Notes under the pieces: model-generated
Databases searched by the model: none
The model's input: the letters and a program-made list of their open reading frames with translations, nothing else
What the model was told of the DNA's origin: nothing
Origin: Phoronis pallida
Lineage: Eukaryota > Phoronida > Phoronidae
NCBI GenBank assembly: GCA_028565715.1
Contig: JAOXYC010192688.1
Coordinates: 1-12,081, forward strand
Direction: 5' to 3'
Length of the DNA stretch: 12,081 bases
Shown: piece after piece, positions 7,229 to 12,081 of the stretch
How positions within the stretch are numbered: the first letter of the stretch is position 1
Layout: each line of letters starts with the position of its first letter
Made by a program: the position numbers and the translations under genes

Positions 7229-8209
7229 TTAAAAACAATGCTGGATGGCATTCAAAATAGCAATGTCTTGGCAAAACCTCATTAAAGTCCCATCAAAAAA
7301 CAAACTGTCAACTTCAAGAGTAATTGCACATCGTCTGTGTTTCTTCTGTTTCTTCATAAATTCGTCCAACGTTGGATCTCCATATTCCTTCTTCCTTTTT
7401 CTATAGGATCTAAAATCAAGGTCTGATTTACTAAAGTAATCCTCGCGACGAACTGTTTGAATTTGTAAAGCATTGAAATCAATGTTCTGCAAGTTAATCT
7501 CATCTTCTTCGACTTCTTCTGAATTCGTTGTTCGCAACTCTTTAAGTTTTTGGTAAAAGTATGCCGCCTTGATGTACTGGTCATACTTGGTTTCTTCGCG
7601 GGGTTGAATGGAGTGCCGTCGAACCGTATTTACAACCTCGTACATTGTACGTTTTGGTTTCTTCTGCTTTTTACGCTGAACGGCGACATCAGTTATAGGA
7701 GGTAAAGGTTTACGGTAATACAAGTCACAATTTGGAACAGGTTGAGGATTTGGTTCTACACATTCAGTGTCTTTCTTTTCAAAAACAAGTGAGTCTTTAG
7801 AGTTTTTGGCGCGAAGCCTTTCTGTTAAACAGCTGATTTCGCCTGACAGCCGTTGCTTTTCAATTGAGTTTCGATTGAAATCACCATTTTGCCAGTTCAG
7901 CAAGTGGTGATATTCTGTCTTTTTATAAACTGAAAGTTTATTTTCGTACTCATATATCTCCTGTTCATGAAAAAATGTGGTTTGGTTGCCGTTCACTTGA
8001 CCAATAGGAGGTAATTTGAAATCGTTTACGCGATTTACTTTATGAAACTCATCCGCGGCTTTGTCACCCCTGAATCTTTTCTTAATTTTGCTTTGACTAG
8101 GCGGTGCTCTTACTGGTGGGAGAGGCTTGTACTTCTGTCCTCGATCGGGACCTTGCATTTTGTGTAAATCTAAATCTCCACTAAACATCCGACCATATGT
8201 GCTCAGCAT
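7229..8209 (-). CDS. Uncharacterised basic, lysine-rich protein of 326 aa with LPP motifs
   Basis: The single open coding exon starts at ATG 8209-8207 and stops at TAA 7231-7229. The frame is open a little further upstream to a TGA, but without another ATG, so this ATG decides the start. I do not recognise the family. What is visible: a proline-rich basic N-terminus with KPLPPVRAPP at residues 28-37, where PLPPVR fits the class II SH3-ligand pattern PxxPxR; related KLPPIG at 65-70 and KPLPPIT at 167-173; lysine/arginine clusters at 42-47, 179-187 (RKKQKKPKR), 270-274 and 286-293 that could act as nuclear localisation signals; and an acidic patch EEVEEDE at 231-237. There is no signal peptide, membrane span or enzyme motif. 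The last 33 residues turn more hydrophobic. Nuclear or adaptor roles are guesses. It has its own likely promoter and a non-coding first exon upstream. Confidence 0.75.
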   Translation of the reverse strand: MLSTYGRMFSGDLDLHKMQGPDRGQKYKPLPPVRAPPSQSKIKKRFRGDKAADEFHKVNRVNDFKLPPIGQVNGNQTTFFHEQEIYEYENKLSVYKKTEYHHLLNWQNGDFNRNSIEKQRLSGEISCLTERLRAKNSKDSLVFEKKDTECVEPNPQPVPNCDLYYRKPLPPITDVAVQRKKQKKPKRTMYEVVNTVRRHSIQPREETKYDQYIKAAYFYQKLKELRTTNSEEVEEDEINLQNIDFNALQIQTVRREDYFSKSDLDFRSYRKRKKEYGDPTLDEFMKKQKKHRRCAITLEVDSLFFDGTLMRFCQDIAILNAIQHCF

Positions 8210-8267
8210 CTCAGACAAAGCTCATCCAAAGTCTGTAGTTTGCTGTAGGCGGAGGTAGTGCTCCTTT
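8210..8267 (-). other. 5' UTR part of exon 2 with a 4-codon upstream ORF
   Basis: On the minus strand GTTTTTCAG (acceptor, ending 8268) precedes 58 bases that carry an in-frame TGA before the CDS ATG, so this stretch is untranslated leader. It contains a tiny upstream ORF, ATG at 8225-8223, encoding MSFV and ending in TGA at 8213-8211, a single base before the main ATG. The acceptor itself is inferred from sequence. Confidence 0.5.
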
Positions 8268-8334
8268 CTGAAAAACACAATACAATTTTACGATGAGTGT
8301 GTGATGAGTAGAACGGACAGAGATGTTTCACGTA

Positions 8335-8374
8335 TAATAATAATGATGATGATGATGATGATAATAATAATAAT
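8335..8374. repeat. Compound trinucleotide microsatellite (ATA/TGA)
   Basis: Plus strand: TAA units, then about six TGA units, then TAA units again, ending in TAATTTCC. On the minus strand this is (ATT)n(ATC)n(ATT)n directly after a retroposon-like end, so it is probably the variable tail of that element. Confidence 0.9.
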
Positions 8375-8432
8375 TTCCGTGCTTATATAGCGTTTTTTTA
8401 TTCAAAGCACTTAACAATGATTATTATCCCAG
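8375..8432 (-). mobile_element. 3' end of a SINE/LINE-type retroposon
   Basis: Read on the minus strand, AGTGCTTTGAATAAAAAAAC then GCTATATAAGCACGG is followed at once by ATT/ATC trinucleotides. From general knowledge, ends of the form GCGCTTT...GCGCTATATAA-X-CGG followed by (ATT)n are frequent in aquatic animal genomes as retroposon tails. Only the tail is visible to me, and the element's 5' limit (beyond about 8432) is undefined. It lies in the predicted 5' UTR intron. Confidence 0.45.
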
Positions 8433-9030
8433 GTTGTGGAACTGTTCACTCAATTCAAATTCTTGAAGTCAGTAAACAATGGTTTGCACTGTGTTTGCTT
8501 TAATTTTCGCAATTCAAACTAGGTGTGATTCCACTTTAGGGCACTTGAAAAGAACTCGAAAATAACTTCGTCTTCGAATAGAAGGTGAAATAAAGGCCAT
8601 TGTTCTAAATAGAAATGTGGTGAAATTACTCCATTGTTCAAGAAACAAGAGATGGTTTTTTATCAAGCACATTGATACGTATACTTAACTTCATATCAAC
8701 ATTTCTGTTGTCATAACCTGATCATTGGCTGTCGGAAAATGTAACAACTCGTGATGATCTAACATTTTACGACTGATGATAAAATACATATTCACCGACA
8801 TGTACAGTCATGTATATTGCAAAGAAGACACACAGAAGTACGGCTAGGCGCATTTCTGTACGTTGCACTTACATGTACGATTCACAAAATGAAACATTAA
8901 TCACGACAGTAAATTCACCAAGTGGGCGTTTTTTACTAAGCTGTAGATTCATATTCTTCTCGCTTTTCGCCTTCCCCTCAACAAATGATAATATTGAAAC
9001 ATTAGTTTTTTTTGAAAACAATGATCTTAC

Positions 9031-9092
9031 CTTCAATAAACCGTGTGCGTTTCTCAGACGATCCTTAAAGCATTGTCTTCATGTGTTAATTT
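9031..9092 (-). other. Predicted non-coding first exon of the minus-strand gene
   Basis: About 30 bases downstream of a minus-strand TATA box a start near 9092 is expected, and the segment ends at a strong donor, TTGAAG|GTAAGATC (exon end 9031). It has no long frame. It contains a 5-codon upstream ORF, ATG at 9082-9080, encoding MKTML and ending in TAA. The transcription start is estimated from the TATA distance only. Confidence 0.4.
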
Positions 9093-9116
9093 TGACGACA
9101 GAGCGAATAACGTGCC

Positions 9117-9123
9117 TTATATA
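9117..9123 (-). promoter_or_regulatory. TATA box of the minus-strand gene
   Basis: The minus strand reads CCTATATAAGG. TATATAA is a full TATA box, placed so that transcription would begin near 9092, just before the predicted first exon with its strong donor. The flanking CC and GG make it resemble a CArG box, but there are seven A/T between them and not six. Confidence 0.5.
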
Positions 9124-9245
9124 GGATGCAATACCGATGATTACTGCCTGAATGTCTAATAATTAAGAAAATTAGCTCTCCCGGCTTTTGTACGAACGAA
9201 CGTCGTGAAAAATAATAATTTACGTCGATTGAGTGACTGACACTC

Positions 9246-9255
9246 GCGCATGCGC
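9246..9255. promoter_or_regulatory. NRF-1-like palindrome GCGCATGCGC
   Basis: A perfect 10-bp palindrome in an otherwise AT-rich region, about 125 bases upstream of the TATA box. It is the core of the NRF-1 recognition sequence (YGCGCATGCGCR). The flanks are CGCGCATGCGCT, so one outer base is off consensus. It is plausible as a proximal promoter element of the minus-strand gene; no binding is shown. Confidence 0.35.
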
Positions 9256-9674
9256 TGCGAAATCCGCGACAAACACTGGTGGTTTAGATTAAGGTGTTGT
9301 TCTGTTCTGCAGATGGATTACGCAATGATCACTGATTGTTGATTGTCTAAATCATCAGTGATATCGCCTCACGTACATTTTTCCCACAAGAGAGTTACAT
9401 TAATTCAATTAACACTGATAAACAATCAAGAGAATATGTTTATGGTCCCATTTGTTTATGATGATTATGATTAAAAGATTTTTTTTACAGTTGATGTAAT
9501 GAATTTGATTTTCTCAAAATATCCACTCTTTAGAACCTTCATTTTCTATTTAATTCTGAGTGCATTCAAAAGTTCAAAATGTGTGTGATCTAGTTCAGCA
9601 GTGGTCCATGTGATTCAACCGATGTTTAAGGTTATATTGTTTTCATGGATATTATAAACCAGTCCGTGTTGTGT
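9256..9674. other. Upstream intergenic sequence, no gene
   Basis: It contains an inverted repeat, ATCACTGAT at 9328-9336 with ATCAGTGAT at 9354-9362 and a 17-base loop. No supported ORF, RNA gene or transposon end was found. Confidence 0.5.
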
Positions 9675-9696
9675 GGTGCGTACTGTGTAACGCACC
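9675..9696. other. Short hairpin GGTGCGT/ACGCACC
   Basis: Seven perfect base pairs with an 8-base loop lie directly upstream of the tRNA-like head. It may be part of the same retroposon or chance. Confidence 0.35.
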
Positions 9697-9700
9697 TTTA

Positions 9701-9776
9701 GATTCGGATTTAGACACTGGTTTAGACAATACCCGTGTCCGGCAAACTGGAGGACATGGGTTCGAATCCCGATTGG
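9701..9776 (+). mobile_element. tRNA-derived SINE head (degenerate tRNA with A- and B-box-like sites)
   Basis: TAGACACTGGTTTAGAC at 9711-9727 aligns with the tRNA D-arm and A-box region (compare the general TAGCTCAGTTGGTTAGAGC pattern). ACTGGAGGACATGG then runs into a perfect B box, GGTTCGAATCC, at 9759-9769. The order and spacing match a tRNA. However, the acceptor stem and a proper anticodon loop cannot be formed, so this is a tRNA-derived retroposon head and not a tRNA gene. The body and 3' end downstream of 9776 are not defined. The open frames crossing it on both strands show the usual SINE-style translations and are not genes. Confidence 0.55.
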
Positions 9777-10626
9777 TTCTGAATTCCACTGTCTTTCCAA
9801 GTTCAAAACAGCAATTGGTTTTGAAAGTAAGGAAGAAATCAAAGGGATTTATCTCCGAAAAATACGGGCTGAACATTGTGTGAAGACAGTTTATGAGCTT
9901 ACATGGTTGAGAGGAAAAGTGACACTGTATGCATCTTTGGTAGAATGTCAAGGAAATTAGTAATTACAGAGCTCCTATGCAAAAGTAGGCTGAGCTTGGT
10001 GAATAGATTTAATTAATTTCACACCACTCGTCTTAAAATAATCAATATGCAGCGACGTTAAGTGTATTAGAATCACAAATACATGTTATATATAACCAGA
10101 AGCAACAGATGAATGACTCGACTGGGAATACAAAAAAGCTAGACTAAATTATAACGCATCACAATAGGGAGGTTTCGGCAATTCACGGATACGGTTACGG
10201 ATACGATAATAAAAATATCCTTTCCTATTTTGAAAATTCAATGAGTCATTTTGCTAAACGTCGATATACAATATTCAAGTTGCCACTGATACTTGTTTGA
10301 GTTTTTTGTTTCAAAGCGTAAACAATTTTGTGCCCAGTCTTTATGTAATATCTGATAGTTTTGCGAAAAGACTTGTTGCGTTTTCAAAACGGTAGCGGAT
10401 CCGTTTTTCATATGTTAGTATGTTGTTTTAGATTAGAATCTTCATATTCGTCTAAATAATACATCTCTTCGCTTCCTCCGAAGCTACTTCTAGACAGCCA
10501 CTCTGACTCATGAAATATCAGCAATGCATACGATAAAATTGAGAATACCTGTTGCGACTTTATTAGTGCTGAGTGCGTTTTCGATTAATGATGAAGGTTG
10601 TGATAATGTTTGGCAACAGAAAATGA
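9777..10626. other. Intergenic with a degenerate ACGGATACG repeat patch
   Basis: A short tandem patch at about 10185-10208 repeats ACGGATACG with period 12, and a related AACGGTAGCGGATCCG word lies near 10390. The first part may include the unrecognised body of the SINE. No gene is supported. Confidence 0.4.
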
Positions 10627-10908
10627 TTAAATTGCGCAGATAAAATAGACGAAACGCCGTATTCTGATAGTAGATGATTTTACAATCGTGGCGTCAATCC
10701 ATGTCCTTAGAGCTTGTTTTACTGAGTCACCTATTTTCATTAATGCAAAAGTTGTTGAATAACAAGATATATTGCCGATATATACCAACTTCAAACTACA
10801 TGAGTCACCTATCTGTACATTTAGTTCCAAGGCAACATCGTGCATAAGATCAATGTTACTAGGGTGATGAATACCTTGACAATTATTGTAAGATTTAACA
10901 TTAACCAT
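10627..10908 (-). other. Orphan 93-codon open frame, coding status doubtful
   Basis: It has a true ATG start at 10908 and stops at 10627. The translation is not low in complexity and contains two related stretches, QIGDSCSLKL and KIGDSVKQAL. These come from two copies of a TAGGTGACTCA-like DNA word about 77 bases apart (minus strand), and TGACTCA is also an AP-1-type site. No domain, splice context or poly(A) signal supports a gene. It could equally be an exon fragment, transposon debris or chance. Confidence 0.2.
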
Positions 10909-10955
10909 TATAATTTGTCGGATACTATTTACAGTCTATTAGATGATGTCACATA

Positions 10956-11676
10956 TTAGGATAAGAATGAGTACTTGCAATGACCTCCATTCTTTAGCAA
11001 TTTACAAAAAAATAGACATTTTTAACCCATAAAAGTATATATTTTCCAAAAGCAGACATTTGGGCATGGCATCTGATAAAATATTTTTTATCTAATAGTC
11101 ATTCTCCGTGTAATGGCAAATGTGTTTTTTTTTGTAAAAAGTTCGTTTTTCGGAAGGTACATCGATAGGGAAAAAACCTGTAAACATATTTTGATAATTT
11201 TTTTTCTCATGTAAAAATATACCACATGGACACAAAAATGCTGACAGTAAATTTCAAATAAATGGCTAGTTTCGTTTTTATGTTCTTTCCGGCAAAGCAC
11301 AACAAAAAAACCGCGCGCCATTTTTATAAAGTTGACTACTTTTTTGTGCTTTGAAAGAACATAAAAACGAAACTAGTCATTTATTTGAAATTTCCTATCA
11401 GCATTTTTGTGTCCGTGTGGTATATTTTCACATGAGGAAAAAATGATAAAAATATGTTTACAGGTTTTTTGATCGATGTACCATTCGAAAAATGGATTTT
11501 TTTGAAAACACATTTGCCATAAAACGAAGAATTTGGGCATCTGATAAAACATATTTTATCAGATGCCCAAATATGTCTGCTTTTGTAAAATATATACTTT
11601 TATGGGTTGAAAATGCCTATTTTTTTGGTAAATTGCTAAAGAATGAAGGTCATTGCAAGTACTCATTCTTATCTTA
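10956..11676. mobile_element. Long foldback element of about 720 bp, arms about 340-355 bp
   Basis: The left arm (about 10956-11310) is an inverted copy of the right arm (about 11338-11676), with a spacer of roughly 27 bases containing CCGCGCGCC-type sequence. The ends match best: GATAAGAATGAGTACTTGCA occurs at the left edge and its exact complement at the right edge. High identity continues inward through AACCCATAAAAGTATATATTTT. Flanks are TTAG on the left and TTAA on the right, so a TTA or TTAA target duplication is possible but uncertain. There is no transposase. Open frames within it (11088-11321 minus, 11492-11677 plus) are mirror images made by the two arms. If transcribed, it would form a hairpin RNA of about 340 bp. 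Confidence 0.8.
11531..11572. repeat. Perfect 19-bp palindrome nested in the right arm
   Basis: ATTTGGGCATCTGATAAAA (11531-11549) is followed after CATA by its exact complement (11554-11572). The matching place in the left arm (about 11058-11096) holds a decayed version, so the nested hairpin was probably present in both arms originally and has been kept intact in one. Confidence 0.85.
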
Positions 11677-12081
11677 AAGTTAAATATGCTCTTCAGTTGT
11701 ACTGAATTTTCAAGATGTTATTTCATTATGTTTTATTTGATGAAAAGTCTGCACAAATAGCCAAGATGAAATTTCAATTACTGCATGGTCAGGATTGTCT
11801 GATGTATATTTTCATGTAGGAGATCTTTTACCTTTAAGTGACGGTATCCGCGTTGTTTGCGAAATGAATTTGCTAAATAGCACTATCGTTCGACAGATTG
11901 GGGTGTTTTCGGAACTTTTCGTAAACTTGACAATTTTACATGTAACACTGAGTTTTCTTGTAACTTTGAGAAATGTATTAAATCAAGCGGCACGCCTACT
12001 ACATGGACTTGCAAGTCTGAATTGCGAATGAATGACATAACACCACGTGAAGCTCGGTGTCTAGCGCGCGGGGGCCTTTGA
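11677..12081. other. Right-edge sequence, no supported gene
   Basis: A plus-strand open frame, 11795-12031, begins at TTG and not ATG and has no recognisable domain. An exon here is possible, because TCATGTAG at 11812-11819 resembles an acceptor, but there is no second line of evidence. The last 40 bases are richer in G and C. Confidence 0.35.

Larger units (their letters stand above)
8268..9030 (-). other. Predicted 5' UTR intron of the minus-strand gene
   Basis: The minus-strand donor TTGAAG|GTAAGATC (exon end 9031) is close to ideal, and the acceptor GTTTTTCAG ends at 8268. The intron is 763 bases. It contains the trinucleotide tract and retroposon tail at 8335-8432. A plus-strand open frame at 8810-9124 overlaps it and the first exon; it lacks recognisable domains and is treated as chance. 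Confidence 0.5.

Noticed and set aside
8210-8218. TTG start three codons upstream of the minus-strand ATG
   Set aside because: This is a eukaryotic gene with an ATG just downstream; TTG is only the first codon of that kind after the in-frame TGA.
9117-9123. CArG box (SRF site)
   Set aside because: There are seven A/T between CC and GG where six are required; a TATA box is the simpler reading.
8810-9124. 104-codon plus-strand ORF
   Set aside because: No domain or splice context, and it lies over the predicted intron and first exon of the minus-strand gene.
9701-9776. Functional tRNA gene
   Set aside because: The B box is perfect, but the acceptor stem does not pair and no seven-base anticodon loop with T33 is present.
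11492-11677. 61-codon ORF and its minus-strand relative at 11088-11321 as a transposon gene
   Set aside because: Their shared NTFAI-RR translation arises because they read the two inverted arms; both are short and contain no transposase motif.

Overview
The window looks like AT-rich nuclear DNA of an invertebrate animal, most likely marine. Two protein-coding loci lie tail to tail, one clearly spliced with consistent GT-AG junctions, canonical AATAAA signals lie downstream of stops, and much of the rest is small non-autonomous transposon debris. The debris includes foldback elements, a TA-flanked MITE, a tRNA-derived SINE and a retroposon tail ending in ATT/ATC trinucleotides. I cannot name the species or phylum. 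There is no sign of bacterial, viral or organellar organisation, so ribosome binding sites and operons do not apply.

Layout: 1-176 is a small foldback element cut by the window edge. 787-4106 (+) holds the last four coding exons of a coiled-coil protein whose 5' end lies left of the window. The exons are 787-1028, 1668-1804, 2533-2658 and 3243-4106, the junction phases agree, and at least 455 residues are encoded. The first exon carries an SKIP core of the SxIP type used to bind EB proteins at microtubule plus ends. The next two exons end in nearly the same coil sequence, which points to exon duplication. A possible alternative last exon with its own AATAAA lies at 2858-2920. The 3' flank holds a 150-bp tandem duplication.

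4463-7057 is intergenic and contains one MITE (5355-5783). A minus-strand gene follows: CDS 8209-7229 (326 aa, basic, lysine-rich, three LPP motifs, unrecognised). It has a predicted short 5' non-coding exon (about 9092-9031), an intron (9030-8268) holding a retroposon tail, and a TATA box at 9123-9117. It also has two very short upstream ORFs.

9256-12081 has no gene I can support. It holds a tRNA-derived SINE head (about 9701-9776), a degenerate hexamer patch near 10185, an orphan 93-codon ORF (10908-10627) and a long foldback element of about 720 bp (10956-11676) with arms of about 340-355 bp.

Nothing ties the two genes into one pathway. The plus-strand product looks cytoskeletal, and the minus-strand product may be nuclear or an adaptor. 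The most notable items are the SxIP/coiled-coil exon architecture, the candidate alternative terminal exon, the reconstructed promoter and 5' UTR of the minus gene, and the three inverted-repeat elements.
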